DNA of 64,000 bases from Massilia sp. Mn16-1_5 (GCF_004798585.1 NZ_PPXQ01000004.1:186001-250000); one strand, 5' to 3'. Shown: positions 39,359-48,713, counted from the stretch's first letter. The notes: generated by a model from the sequence alone, not told the origin. Made by a program: numbers and translations.

Positions 39359-40629
39359 TGCGCGGCGCGGTCGACCAGGCGATCGGCGCCGTCTGGCGCA
39401 TCGAGTCCGCCAAGATCGTGGCCGGCGTCGCACGCCTGGTGCGCGACATCGGCCTGGCCGAGGAGCTGGCCGGCGACGCGCTGGTGGCCGCGCTCGAGCA
39501 CTGGCCGGCGTCCGGCATTCCCGACAACCCGGGCGCCTGGCTGATGCGCACGGCGAAGAACGCCGCGCTCGATTATCTGCGGCGCGAAAAGTCTTACCAG
39601 GAAAAATGCGCGCAGATCGGCCAGGACCTGGAAGCGCTGGAGGCGCACATCGTGCCGGATTTTGTGGATGAACTTGATGCGGCCCGCAACGATCCGATCC
39701 AGGACGACCTGCTGCGCCTGATCTTCACGGCCTGCCACCCGGTGCTCAGTACCGAAGCGCGGGTGGCGCTGACCCTGAAGCTGCTGGGCGGCCTGAGCAC
39801 CGGAGAGATCGCGCGCGCCTTCCTCGTGCCGGAACCGACCATTGCCCAGCGCATCGTGCGTGCCAAGCGCAGCCTGGGCCAGGCGCGGGTACCGTTCGAG
39901 CTGCCGCCGGCGGCCGAACTGGCGGACCGGCTCGGCTCGGTGCTCGAGGTGGTCTACCTGATCTTCAACGAAGGCTACACGGCCACCAGCGGCGGCGACT
40001 GGATGCGCCCGGCCCTGATGGACGAAGCCCTGCGCCTGGGCCGCATGCTGGCCCAGCTCGCGCCGCGCGAGCCCGAGGCCCAGGGCCTGGCGGCGCTGAT
40101 GGAACTGCAGGCCTCGCGCGCCGCGGCGCGGGTCGACCGCGAGGGCAGGCCGGTGCTGCTGCTGGACCAGGACCGCCTGCGCTGGGACGGCATCCTGATC
40201 CGGCGCGGCCTGGCGGCGCTGGCCCGCGCCGAGCTGCTCGGACCGCCGGGACCCTACACGCTGCAGGCCGCGATCGCCGCCTGCCATGCGCGGGCGCGCA
40301 CTGCGGCGGATACGGACTGGTCGCGCATCGCGGCGCTGTACGGGGAGCTGGCGCGGGTCAGTCCCTCGCCCGTGGTCGAGCTCAATCGCGCGGTGGCGGT
40401 CGGGATGGCCGAGGGGCCGGCGGCGGGCCTGGCGCTGGTCGATACGCTGGCGGGCGATCCGGCGCTGGCGCGCTACCAGTGGCTGCCGGCGGTGAGGGGG
40501 GATTTGCTGGAAAAGCTGGGGCGGCGTGACGAGGCGAGTTCCGAGTTCCTGCGTGCTGCCGGGATGGCGTCGAATGCGCGCGAAAAGGCCTTGCTTGAGG
40601 AGCGGGCACGAGCGAACGCCGAAAACTGA
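39358..40629 (+). CDS. ECF42-like sigma factor with C-terminal TPR-like extension
   Basis: Protein of 423 residues: sigma-2 (about 1-80, with LAEELAGDALVAALEHW), sigma-4 (about 110-185, GEIARAFLVPEPTIAQRIVRAKR), then a long C-terminal helical domain (about 190-420; NEGY and DTLAGDPALARYQ segments) as in ECF42 sigma factors (DUF6596/TPR). In that group the C-terminus, not a separate anti-sigma protein, controls activity. The start overlaps the VOC stop. Its DGPF neighbours are the hallmark context for this group. It likely directs transcription of its own operon. Confidence 0.93.
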   Translation: MRGAVDQAIGAVWRIESAKIVAGVARLVRDIGLAEELAGDALVAALEHWPASGIPDNPGAWLMRTAKNAALDYLRREKSYQEKCAQIGQDLEALEAHIVPDFVDELDAARNDPIQDDLLRLIFTACHPVLSTEARVALTLKLLGGLSTGEIARAFLVPEPTIAQRIVRAKRSLGQARVPFELPPAAELADRLGSVLEVVYLIFNEGYTATSGGDWMRPALMDEALRLGRMLAQLAPREPEAQGLAALMELQASRAAARVDREGRPVLLLDQDRLRWDGILIRRGLAALARAELLGPPGPYTLQAAIAACHARARTAADTDWSRIAALYGELARVSPSPVVELNRAVAVGMAEGPAAGLALVDTLAGDPALARYQWLPAVRGDLLEKLGRRDEASSEFLRAAGMASNAREKALLEERARANAEN

Positions 40630-40650
40630 GACGAAGTGTCTCGGCGCTGA

Positions 40651-40681
40651 ACGCGTGGGCGGACAAGCCGCCCACCTTACG
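40651..40681. repeat. Palindromic GTAGGGTGG-family element between convergent genes
   Basis: ACGCGTGGGCGG, ACAAG, CCGCCCACCTTACG; the stem GTGGGCGG/CCGCCCAC is perfect. Inverse orientation relative to the element at 14875. It fills part of the 83 bases between the ECF42-like gene and the convergent cupin gene. Confidence 0.78.
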
Positions 40682-40712
40682 CCTCACTGCGCCGTACGCT
40701 CACCCACCGGCA

Positions 40713-41099
40713 TCAATGTCCGTGCTGCTTCTCGTACTCGTCCGCTTCCGCCTTGGTCGCGTGCACGATACCGTCCGGATGCTCGGGCGGCGTGTACAGG
40801 GTGTACAGGCGCATCGGCTCGGTCTTCGAGGTATTGATGACGTTGTGCTCGGTGCCGGCCGGGATCACGACGGCGACGCCGTCCTCCAGCCTGTGTTCCT
40901 CGCCGTCCAGGATGGCCACGCCTTCGCCCGCTTCGACGCGGATGAACTGGTCATGTCCTTCGTGGTGTTCGAGGCCGATTTCCTCGCCGGCCTGCAGGGT
41001 CATGATGACCAGCTGGCTGCGCTGGGTGGTGTACAGGACTTCGCGGAAGTTGTTGCCCGCGAGGGTTTTTTCTTCAATGTTGATGCTGTAGCCCGACAT
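40713..41099 (-). CDS. Cupin domain protein
   Basis: Single-domain cupin of 128 residues. Metal ligands appear as EHHEGHDQFIRVEAGEG (two to three His and Glu) and GTEHNV (late His), so it probably binds iron, manganese or zinc. The C-terminus, PPEHPDGIVHATKAEAD, matches a common small cupin family of Proteobacteria. Enzymatic activity or sugar binding not assignable. It is convergent with the ECF42-like gene. Confidence 0.9.
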   Translation of the reverse strand: MSGYSINIEEKTLAGNNFREVLYTTQRSQLVIMTLQAGEEIGLEHHEGHDQFIRVEAGEGVAILDGEEHRLEDGVAVVIPAGTEHNVINTSKTEPMRLYTLYTPPEHPDGIVHATKAEADEYEKQHGH

Positions 41100-41198
41100 A
41101 TTCTTCTCCTATTCGATGCGGCGCCCGCTCGACAATGGGAGGGCGCCGGGTGGAGTTGATTGTATAGCACGGGCTCGAAAGCTGCCGGCGGCGCCTGC

Positions 41199-41966
41199 TC
41201 AGCGCTTCCAGCCGCGCTCGCGCGCCACGCGTTCGGCGGCCGCGTTCATGGTCTCGCCGGCGATGCGGTCGTCGATCGCGTCCAGCACGGCTTCCGGCGT
41301 GCTGCTGGAGGCCTGGCGGTAGGCGCCGCTTGCCGTCACCGCTTCGCTCAGCACCGGGATGTGCCAGCTCTCGCCGCTGCGGCAGGCCAGGCCGGCGCTG
41401 GCGCCGACGCTGAAGCTGCGGCAGTAGCCGCCGTCGCGGGTGGCGAAGCTGACGCCGATGCGCACCGGGCTGTTCGGCGCCGGATCGCTCGCCAGCTGGC
41501 GCGACAAGGCCCCCGCCAGCTGGCCGCGCGCAGCCAGGCGTCCGCTGGCGTCGGCACTGATATAGCCGGCGTCGCTGTCGGCGCCGCTGAACCACGCGCT
41601 GCCGGCCAGTACGCCGAGCACCAGGGTCGCGGCCAGCGCGGTCCAGCGCGGCCAGACGGCGGGGCGCGGCGCGCTCGGCGCCGCCGCGCTGCTGCGGGCG
41701 CGGGCGTTGCGCGCGGCGTCGAGCGAGAGCACCTTGCCGGGCGCGTTGGTTGTCCCAGCCTGCAGGCGGCCGGGCACCGGTTCGTCAAGCACGCCCGCGA
41801 AAGCATCGAACACGTCCTTGCGCAGCGCGCGGTGGCGTTCGACAGCGGCGGCCAGGGCGGGATCGGCGCGCACGGCGCGCTCGACTTCGCTGCGCTGTGG
41901 TTCGTCCAGTTCGCCGTCGGCATAGGCCATCAGGATTTCGTCGGGGTAATTAGAGGTGCGGTTCAT
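41199..41966 (-). CDS. Anti-sigma factor (membrane-bound)
   Basis: Protein of 255 residues. The N-terminal segment DEILMAYADGELD is the usual opening of anti-sigma factors, followed by a helical sigma-binding domain, a single membrane segment (about 107-128; WPRWTALAATLVLGVLAG), and a periplasmic domain with paired cysteines (GGYCRSF, AGLACRSG). No zinc HxxxCxxC motif is seen. Its ATG overlaps the ECF sigma gene by four bases (ATGA), so the pair is co-translated. It should hold the sigma factor inactive until a periplasmic signal acts. Confidence 0.9.
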   Translation of the reverse strand: MNRTSNYPDEILMAYADGELDEPQRSEVERAVRADPALAAAVERHRALRKDVFDAFAGVLDEPVPGRLQAGTTNAPGKVLSLDAARNARARSSAAAPSAPRPAVWPRWTALAATLVLGVLAGSAWFSGADSDAGYISADASGRLAARGQLAGALSRQLASDPAPNSPVRIGVSFATRDGGYCRSFSVGASAGLACRSGESWHIPVLSEAVTASGAYRQASSSTPEAVLDAIDDRIAGETMNAAAERVARERGWKR

Positions 41967-42466
41967 GATGCGGCTCTTTCTTCGGACAACAGTTTCTGCA
42001 GGGCCTCACGGGCGCGGGCCAGGCGGCTGGTAAGCGTGCCCATCGGGATCTCGAGCACCGCGGCAGCTTCCTTGTAGGGCAGGCCATCGACCAGCACCAG
42101 GCCGATGACCATCCGGTGCTCCTCGGACAGCAGGCTCATCGCTTTCTGCACGGCCAGGCGCTGGCTGTGGGCTTCGAGGCTGTCGTGCCCGACGTGCTCG
42201 CCTTCTTCCTCGGGAGCGAAGACGGCGTCGCGCCGGACCCGGCTGCGCACTTCATCGATCCAGGCATTGCGGATGATGCGGAACAGCCAGCTGTCGAGCC
42301 GGGTTCCTTCGGAATATTGCTCGCTATGGCCGAGCGCGCGCTCCATCGCGACCTGGACCAGGTCATCGGCGTCTTCCCGGTGGAAAGTGATCGAACGCGC
42401 AAAGCGTCGCATCCGGGGCAGCAGGGCGGCAAGTTCGTTGGCAAGCATGGGGTTTCTATGGTTCAC
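41963..42466 (-). CDS. ECF sigma factor, divergent to S8 protease
   Basis: Sigma factor of 167 residues from GTG at 42466 (161 from the ATG at 42448; neither has a clear ribosome site). Sigma-2 (about 15-80; DADDLVQVAMERAL, WLFRIIRNAWIDEVRSR) and sigma-4 (about 110-160; YKEAAAVLEIPMGTLTSRLARAREAL) are complete. It is followed by its anti-sigma gene. Its own promoter region carries GGATGGAATAAA and CGTTTT, also found before the Gly/Ala-rich gene at 43962, suggesting autoregulation. Confidence 0.94.
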   Translation of the reverse strand: MNHRNPMLANELAALLPRMRRFARSITFHREDADDLVQVAMERALGHSEQYSEGTRLDSWLFRIIRNAWIDEVRSRVRRDAVFAPEEEGEHVGHDSLEAHSQRLAVQKAMSLLSEEHRMVIGLVLVDGLPYKEAAAVLEIPMGTLTSRLARAREALQKLLSEERAAS

Positions 42467-42472
42467 ATGAAT

Positions 42473-42500
42473 AAAACGTCGGCGGCATGGATTTTATTCC
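42473..42500 (-). promoter_or_regulatory. Predicted ECF promoter of the sigma/anti-sigma operon
   Basis: Minus strand: GGAATAAA (42493-42500, preceded by GGAT), 14 bases, CGTTTT (42473-42478), only 6 bases before the GTG at 42466. The -35/-10 arrangement is identical in sequence and spacing to that at 43889. The transcript would be nearly leaderless for the GTG or start ahead of the ATG at 42448. Confidence 0.6.
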
Positions 42501-42516
42501 ATCCGTCGAACGTTTT
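42489..42516 (+). promoter_or_regulatory. Possible ECF promoter of the S8 protease gene (degenerate)
   Basis: Plus strand: GGATTTTA (42489-42496), 14 bases, CGTTTT (42511-42516). The -10 matches the other two sites exactly and at the same distance; the -35 matches 5 of 8. The -35 boxes of the divergent promoters overlap in the palindrome ATGGATTTTATTCCAT. Confidence 0.45.
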
Positions 42517-42553
42517 TCATACAGAACACTTTCTATCCTTTATGATCGCGACC

Positions 42554-43861
42554 ATGAACCGCCTTCGTTTCCTTGCCAGGCACCTGGCCTGCCTGCTGCT
42601 TCTGTGCGGCGCCGGCGCCGCCCAGGCCCAGTTGCGCCTGCCCGGCCTGAACCTGCCGCAGCCACTCGGCGCACCTGGGCTGGACGGTCTGGTGCGCCCC
42701 GCCGAGCGCTTCCTCGAGCGCACCGTGCCGGGCGACCTGCGCGGCCTGCGCCTCGACGCTATCAAGACCCTGCTGCTGCGCCACGGCGCCGTGCTGGAAG
42801 CCGATCCGCGCGGCGCGCCGGTCGTGCGGCGCGAGATCCTGGCCAATTCGCCGAGCGAGGCGGCCCTGCGCATGGCGGCCGGGCTGGGCTTCCAGGTCGT
42901 GCGTGAAGAACGCTTCGAGGAACTCGGCGAATCGCTGGTCGTGCTGCGCGTGCCGGACGACCTGGCCACGAGCGAGGCCCTGGCACGCCTGCGCGCGCTC
43001 GACCCGGGCGGCTCCTACGATTTCAACCATATCTATACCGGCAGCGCGGGGCTGCCCGTGGCCGGCGGCGCGCCCGGGCAGGACGCTAGCGGCAAGCCCG
43101 GCGGCAGCGGGGCGGTCGGCCTGGTCGACAGCGGCGTCGACGTCGCGCATCCGGTGTTCGAGGATGCCGCCATCGAATCCTTCGGCTGCGACGGGACGCG
43201 CCACCCGGCGCCGCACGGCACGGCGGTGGCGGCCCTGCTGGTCGGGCGCTCCGAACGTTTCAGCGGCGCCGCCCCCGGCACCCGCCTGTTCGCGGCCGAT
43301 ATCTATTGCGACAGCCCGGCCGGCGGTTCGGCCGACAAGATCGCCGGCGCCCTCGGCTGGATGGCGCGCTCGCGCGTCGGCGTGGTCAACATCAGCCTGG
43401 TCGGGCCGCCCAACGCGACCCTCGAGCGGGTCGTGGCCGCGATGGTCGCGCGTGGGCACCTTCTGGTGGCGGCGGTCGGCAACGACGGTCCGGCCGCGCC
43501 GCCCCTGTATCCGGCCAGTTATCCGGGCGTGGTCGGTGTCAGCGGCGTCGACCGCCAGGGGCGGCCGCTGCCGGAAGCGGGGCGCGGTTCGCAAGTGATG
43601 TTCGCGGCGCCCGGCAGCCAGATGGTCAGCGCCGCTATCGGCTCGCCGCCGTACCGCCAGGTGCGCGGCACCTCCTTCGCGGCGCCGCTCGTTGCGGGAC
43701 TGCTGGCCAAGTCGCTGCCACAGCCGGACCGCGCCGGGGCCGCACGCGCGCTCGCCGCGCTGGCGTCCCAGGCGGTGCGCGAGCGCGACACCGTCAGCAA
43801 TGCCACCGGCCATGGCGTAGTCGGAACCGCCTTGCGCGTCGATCCCGGGCGCTTCCGCTAA
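42554..43861 (+). CDS. S8 family serine protease, exported
   Basis: Subtilase of 435 residues from the ATG at 42554 (an in-frame ATG lies four codons earlier). Signal peptide (about 1-25, AQAQ), an N-terminal domain of about 130 residues, then the peptidase domain with D192 (LVDSGVD), H221 (HGTAVAALL), the oxyanion region VGNDGP, and S374 (GTSFAAPLVAGLL). It is divergent from an ECF sigma/anti-sigma pair and followed by a Gly/Ala-rich exported protein with a matching promoter. It may process that protein or act on the anti-sigma factor (inference). Confidence 0.93.
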   Translation: MNRLRFLARHLACLLLLCGAGAAQAQLRLPGLNLPQPLGAPGLDGLVRPAERFLERTVPGDLRGLRLDAIKTLLLRHGAVLEADPRGAPVVRREILANSPSEAALRMAAGLGFQVVREERFEELGESLVVLRVPDDLATSEALARLRALDPGGSYDFNHIYTGSAGLPVAGGAPGQDASGKPGGSGAVGLVDSGVDVAHPVFEDAAIESFGCDGTRHPAPHGTAVAALLVGRSERFSGAAPGTRLFAADIYCDSPAGGSADKIAGALGWMARSRVGVVNISLVGPPNATLERVVAAMVARGHLLVAAVGNDGPAAPPLYPASYPGVVGVSGVDRQGRPLPEAGRGSQVMFAAPGSQMVSAAIGSPPYRQVRGTSFAAPLVAGLLAKSLPQPDRAGAARALAALASQAVRERDTVSNATGHGVVGTALRVDPGRFR

Positions 43862-43888
43862 CAATTTTAAAAATATTTTCGGGTGGAT

Positions 43889-43916
43889 GGAATAAACGGC
43901 TGAGCTCGTTCGTTTT
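43889..43916 (+). promoter_or_regulatory. Predicted ECF promoter of the Gly/Ala-rich gene
   Basis: GGAATAAA (43889-43896, preceded by GGAT), 14 bases, CGTTTT (43911-43916), 45 bases before the ATG. Exact match in both boxes and spacing to the site upstream of the ECF sigma gene at 42473-42500. Confidence 0.65.
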
Positions 43917-43961
43917 CCTGATAACGGCGCCAGATGCGCGCCTCTAACAGGAGAAACCACC

Positions 43962-44774
43962 ATGAACACCAAAAACATCGTCCGCCAGATCGCCATCGTC
44001 TTCGCCCTGTCCGCCGCCGCGTCGGCCCAGGCTCAGTTGCTCGGAGGCGGCGCCCTGGGCGGCTCCGTCGGCGGCATGATCGGTGGCGGAATGGGCGGTG
44101 GCTTTGGCGGGATCCGCCAGATGGCGCCGATGCCGGACGTGCGGCGCGCCGAGCGTGTGTTGCCGGCCGAACGCAGCGCACCGGTGCGCGCGGCGAGCGC
44201 CGATGCATCCGGCGGCGGCCGCGGTAGCGCGTCGGGCGGCCTGACTGGCGGCCTGACGGGCGCCCTCGGCAGCGGGGCCGCGCAGGCGAGCGGTAGCGGC
44301 AGTGGCGACGCCGGCCTGGCCGGCGGCATCTCGCGCGGCGCGCCTGGCCTGGCCGGCACCACCCCCGCCAATGGTGCGGCTGCCGCACCAACCCCGAGCG
44401 GCGCCTCTGGCAAAGCGAGCGGGAACGCGGCTGGCGGCGCCGGCATTTCCGGTAGCCTCAATTCCGCTGGCCTCGCCGGAGGTGCCCGCGACATGGCCGG
44501 CAGCGCGGCAGGCAGTGCACGTGCGGCCGCCGCGCCGGCAGCCGGCGCCGCCCGTACCCAGGTAGCCGCCACCCGCGACTATGCGGCCGGCACCGCCGCC
44601 AACGCACGCGGCGCGGCCCAGTCCAGCGGCGCGGCTGTCGCTGGCGGCGCGCGCAGCCTGGCGGGCCAGGCACAGGCAACCCAGCTGCCGGCCTCGGGCT
44701 CGGTCAGCGGCTCGCTCGGCGGTTCCGCCTCGGGTAGCGGCCAGGCCGAGGGCAAGACTGCCGGCGGCAAATAA
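43962..44774 (+). CDS. Exported Gly/Ala/Ser-rich protein, function unknown
   Basis: Protein of 270 residues. Signal peptide (about 1-24, ASAQAQ), then a glycine-rich hydrophobic stretch (GGGALGGSVGGMIGGGMGGG) and a long Ala/Gly/Ser-rich region with no recognisable fold. Near residue 60, RRAERVLPAERSAP faintly resembles RPAERFLERTVP of the S8 protease upstream. GGAG precedes the ATG. The ECF-type promoter before it and a strong terminator after it mark a separate unit in the sigma regulon. It may be a cell-surface or matrix protein, or a protease substrate; neither is shown. Confidence 0.8.
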   Translation: MNTKNIVRQIAIVFALSAAASAQAQLLGGGALGGSVGGMIGGGMGGGFGGIRQMAPMPDVRRAERVLPAERSAPVRAASADASGGGRGSASGGLTGGLTGALGSGAAQASGSGSGDAGLAGGISRGAPGLAGTTPANGAAAAPTPSGASGKASGNAAGGAGISGSLNSAGLAGGARDMAGSAAGSARAAAAPAAGAARTQVAATRDYAAGTAANARGAAQSSGAAVAGGARSLAGQAQATQLPASGSVSGSLGGSASGSGQAEGKTAGGK

Positions 44775-44805
44775 GGCAAGCAAGACCAGCCGCAAGCTTC
44801 GAACA

Positions 44806-44838
44806 GGCGCGGCGCCGACTACCCGGCGCCGCGCCTTT
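44806..44838 (+). terminator. Rho-independent terminator after the Gly/Ala-rich gene
   Basis: GGCGCGGCGCC (44806-44816), 8-base loop, GGCGCCGCGCC (44825-44835), then TTTAT. An 11-bp perfect GC stem, 32 bases after the stop. Confidence 0.88.
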
Positions 44839-44874
44839 ATGCCAGTTGAACATGTTCTTATAGGAATTTGATCC

Positions 44875-44903
44875 TTCACCCTGTCATTCACATGACATAT
44901 ACT
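44875..44903 (+). promoter_or_regulatory. sigma70 promoter of the amino-acid ABC operon
   Basis: TTCACC (44875-44880), 17 bases, TATACT (44898-44903), 34 bases before the start of the binding-protein gene. The palindrome GAACATGTTC (44848-44857) lies just upstream and may be an operator. Confidence 0.55.
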
Positions 44904-44937
44904 TCACGGTTCGTTTATTCATGCCGTCGGAGATCTC

Positions 44938-45771
44938 ATGGCCAACCGCCGTACCCTGCTTGCCTGCGCGATTGCGCTTACCGCCCAGTTCGCCTTCGCG
45001 AACGGCGCCCACGCCGACCAGCTGGCCGACATCAAGAAGAAGGGCGAGATCGTCTTCGGCGTGCTCGGCACCGACGAGCCGAACAGCTTCATCGATCCGA
45101 AGACGCGCGAACTGGTCGGCTACGAAGTCGACATCGCCAAGGCGGTAGCGAAGAAGCTCGGGGTCAAGCCCGTGTTCAAGCAGATGTCGGTCGCGGCCCG
45201 CATTCCCGAACTGCAGCAGGGCCACGTCGACGTGCTGGCCGCCACGCTCACGCACAACAAGGAACGCGAATCGCAGGTCGATTTCGCGCTGACCCACTTC
45301 GTCACGGGTTCGAAAGTCATGGTGCGCGCGTCCAGCGGCATCAACGCCTTGCCTCAGCTGGCGGGCAAGAAGGTCGTCACCGTGCGCGGCGGCACCCAGG
45401 AAACCAATATTCGCGCCGCCGTCCCGACCGCGACCGTCGTCACCTTCGAGAACACCCAGCAGGCTTTCCAGGCCCTGCAGCAGGGCAAGGGCATCGCCTA
45501 CGTCAACGACGAATCCTCGCTGCTGGCCGACTACGGCAAGCTCGGCCCGGCCGCCAAGAACTTCACCATCCTCCCGAACAGCATCGGCGTCGAATCGATC
45601 GCGCTCGGCCTGCGCAAGGGCGAGAAGAGCCTGAAGGCGGTGGTCGACGCCACCCTGCGCGAGCTCGAGACGAGCGGCGCGGCGAACGCCCTGTTCAACA
45701 AGTGGTACGGCCCGGGCACGCGTCCGAACATCGCCAAGCGCACCTTCACGATTAACACCGACAAGATCTGA
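44938..45771 (+). CDS. Polar amino-acid ABC transporter substrate-binding protein (GltI-like)
   Basis: Periplasmic binding protein of 277 residues with a signal peptide (about 1-26, AHAD). The mature part opens DIKKKGEIVFGVLGTDEPNSF and has VGYEVDIAKAVAKKLG, a standard family 3 solute-binding signature. It should bind glutamate, aspartate or a similar polar amino acid. A ribosome site GGAG (CGGAGATCTC) precedes the ATG. First gene of the four-gene ABC operon to 47903. Confidence 0.93.
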   Translation: MANRRTLLACAIALTAQFAFANGAHADQLADIKKKGEIVFGVLGTDEPNSFIDPKTRELVGYEVDIAKAVAKKLGVKPVFKQMSVAARIPELQQGHVDVLAATLTHNKERESQVDFALTHFVTGSKVMVRASSGINALPQLAGKKVVTVRGGTQETNIRAAVPTATVVTFENTQQAFQALQQGKGIAYVNDESSLLADYGKLGPAAKNFTILPNSIGVESIALGLRKGEKSLKAVVDATLRELETSGAANALFNKWYGPGTRPNIAKRTFTINTDKI

Positions 45772-45773
45772 GT

Positions 45774-46466
45774 TTGAGCTTCTTCGATTCAAACCTGCTC
45801 CGGTCCGGCGAATACCACGACTGGCTGGTGCAGGGCTTCCTCACCTCGCTGCAGCTGCTCGGCGCCAGCTTCGTGATCGCCTTGCCGCTGGGCGTGGCGA
45901 TCGCGCTGATGCGCACCTCGCACAGCCGCGTCCTGCGCGCGATCGGCGCCAGCCTGGTCGAAGGCATCCGCAACGTGCCGCTGCTGGCGCACCTGCTGTT
46001 CTGGTACTTCGCCTTCCCCGAGCTGCTGCCCGAGACGCTCAAGCTCGCCCTCTACGACAGCAACCCCGAATTCATTTGCGCCGTCATCGCGCTCTCGCTG
46101 TACGCGGGCGTGCACATGGCCGAAGACATCCGCAGCGGCATTCGCGCCGTGCCCGTAGCCCAGATGGAAGCCGCGCGTTCGCTGGGCCTGGGCCGCATCG
46201 CCAGCCTGCGCCTGGTGCTGCTGCCCCAAAGCATCCGCATCGCCGTGCCGCCGCTGCTGTCGCAAACCGTCAACCTGTGGAAGGACACCAGCGTCGCCAC
46301 CGTCATCGGCGCGGCCGAGATGATGTACCAGGCGGCCCGTGTCGAGACGGCCACCTTCCGCAGCGTCGAAGCGTTCACCTTTGCGACGCTGGCCTATCTC
46401 ACCGTCTCGCTGGCGATCTCGCTGGCCGCGCAGCTGTATGCGCGCCGTTTCCCGGTGCGGACCTGA
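45774..46466 (+). CDS. Amino-acid ABC transporter permease (GltJ-like)
   Basis: Inner-membrane permease of 230 residues with the HisMQ-type coupling motif EAARSLGLGRIASLRLVLLP (about residue 130). It starts at TTG two bases after the binding-protein stop, with no better start in frame, so translation probably depends on coupling. About five transmembrane segments. It pairs with the second permease to form the channel. Confidence 0.91.
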   Translation: MSFFDSNLLRSGEYHDWLVQGFLTSLQLLGASFVIALPLGVAIALMRTSHSRVLRAIGASLVEGIRNVPLLAHLLFWYFAFPELLPETLKLALYDSNPEFICAVIALSLYAGVHMAEDIRSGIRAVPVAQMEAARSLGLGRIASLRLVLLPQSIRIAVPPLLSQTVNLWKDTSVATVIGAAEMMYQAARVETATFRSVEAFTFATLAYLTVSLAISLAAQLYARRFPVRT

Positions 46467-46473
46467 GGCGGCC

Positions 46474-47174
46474 ATGATTGAACTCATCCAAGACTACTGG
46501 CTCTACTTCCTGGTCGGCCAATATCCGAACGGGCCGCTCGGCGGGCTGACGCTCACGGTACTCCTGTCCGCCGCGGCGCTGCTCCTGGCGATGCCGCTCG
46601 GCCTCTTGCTCGGCGTGGCCCGGGTCAGCCCCTGGCGCGCCGTGCGCTGGCCGACGGCCGTACTGGTGCAGGTCGTGCGCGCCGTGCCGCTGCTGCTGGT
46701 CGTGTTCTGGGCATACTTCTTCCTGCCGGCCGTGACGGGCGTGAAGACGGGCCAGGCCACGACCATGCTCATGACCCTGGTGCTGTTCGACGCCGTCTAC
46801 CTGGCCGAGATCGTGGCGGCAGGCATACGCGCGCTGCCGAAAGGGCAGTTCGAAGGGGCGCGCTCGCTCGGCCTGTCCTACGCCCAGTCGCTGCGCCTGG
46901 TGATCCTGCCGCAGGCGCTGCGCCACGTCTCGCCTTCGCTGGTGAGCCAGCTGGTCGCGACCATCAAGGCCACCTCGCTCGGCTACATCATCGGCTTGTC
47001 CGAGGTCTCCTTCATCGCCACCCAGGTCAATACCCTGGTGTTCACCAAGGCGGTCGAGGTCTACCTGGTGCTGGCCCTGACTTATTTCATCCTGTGCTTC
47101 GGCCTCTCGCGCCTGGCCTTCCTGCTCGAGCGCCGCATGACGGCGCGCGCAGCTCCTGCAATCAAGGTAACCGC

Positions 47175-47178
<4 letters not shown>
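46474..47178 (+). CDS. Amino-acid ABC transporter permease (GltK-like)
   Basis: Second permease, 234 residues, with coupling motif [24 protein letters not shown] (about residue 130) and [14 protein letters not shown], typical of the GltK/GlnP group. GAGG lies upstream of the ATG at 46474. Seven bases separate it from the first permease; its stop overlaps the ATPase start (ATGA). Confidence 0.92.
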
Positions 47179-47903
<725 letters not shown>

Positions 47904-48713
47904 TCAAGCCTTCTTCGCCGCCTTCTGCACGGCGAGCGCGCTCAGATCGAGCTCGATCCAGGTCGGCACATGGTCGCTCGGCTTCTCGCGCCCGCGGATC
48001 TCGTGGTCGGTCCCCGCCGCGCGCAGGGCCGGCGCCAGCGTCGGGCTGAGCAGCAGGTGATCGATACGCAGCCCGGCGTTGCGGCCGTAGGCATTCCTGA
48101 AATAGTCGTAGAAGGTGTAGATCACCTCGTCAGGGTGCATGGCGCGCAGCGCGTCGGTCCAGCCCTGGTTTACCAGCCGGTGGAAGGCTTCGCGGGACTC
48201 CGGGCGGAACAGGGCGTCATCGAGCCAGCGCTCCGGTTTGTAGACGTCGAGCTCGGTCGGCATGACGTTGTAGTCGCCGGCGATCACGACCGGTGCGCCG
48301 GTATCCAGCAGTTGCTGGGCGCGCGTGATCAGGCGTTCGAACCAGGCCAGCTTGTAGTCGAACTTCGGGCCCGGCGCCGGGTTCCCGTTCGGCAGATACA
48401 GGCAGGCCACGACCAGGTCGCCGATCACGGCTTCCAGGTAGCGGCTCTGCTCGTCGCTGTCGTCGCCGGGCAAACCGCGCGTGACCTCCACCGGGTCCTG
48501 GCCACGCGCCAGGATCGCGACCCCGTTCCAGCTCTTTTGCCCTTGCCAGATCGCGCCGTAGCCGGCGGCATTGATCTCCGCCAGCGGAAATCGCTCCTGC
48601 GGCGCCTTCAGTTCCTGCAGGCAGGCCACGTCCGGTTTCTTTTCCTCGAGCCACTCCAGCAGGGCGGGAAGGCGGCTGCCGATGCCGTTGATGTTGAAGG
48701 TGGCGACGCGCAT
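47904..48713 (-). CDS. xth: Exodeoxyribonuclease III
   Basis: AP endonuclease/3'-exonuclease of 269 residues. The start is the ATG at 48713 (MRVATFNINGI); the frame continues upstream without resemblance. Signature blocks: FNINGIGSRLPAL, CLQELKAP (metal Glu), AGDYNVMPTELDV, GLRIDHLL and the final SDHVPT with catalytic Asp-His. Acts in base-excision repair. GGAGAAAC precedes the start. Confidence 0.95.
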   Translation of the reverse strand: MRVATFNINGIGSRLPALLEWLEEKKPDVACLQELKAPQERFPLAEINAAGYGAIWQGQKSWNGVAILARGQDPVEVTRGLPGDDSDEQSRYLEAVIGDLVVACLYLPNGNPAPGPKFDYKLAWFERLITRAQQLLDTGAPVVIAGDYNVMPTELDVYKPERWLDDALFRPESREAFHRLVNQGWTDALRAMHPDEVIYTFYDYFRNAYGRNAGLRIDHLLLSPTLAPALRAAGTDHEIRGREKPSDHVPTWIELDLSALAVQKAAKKA

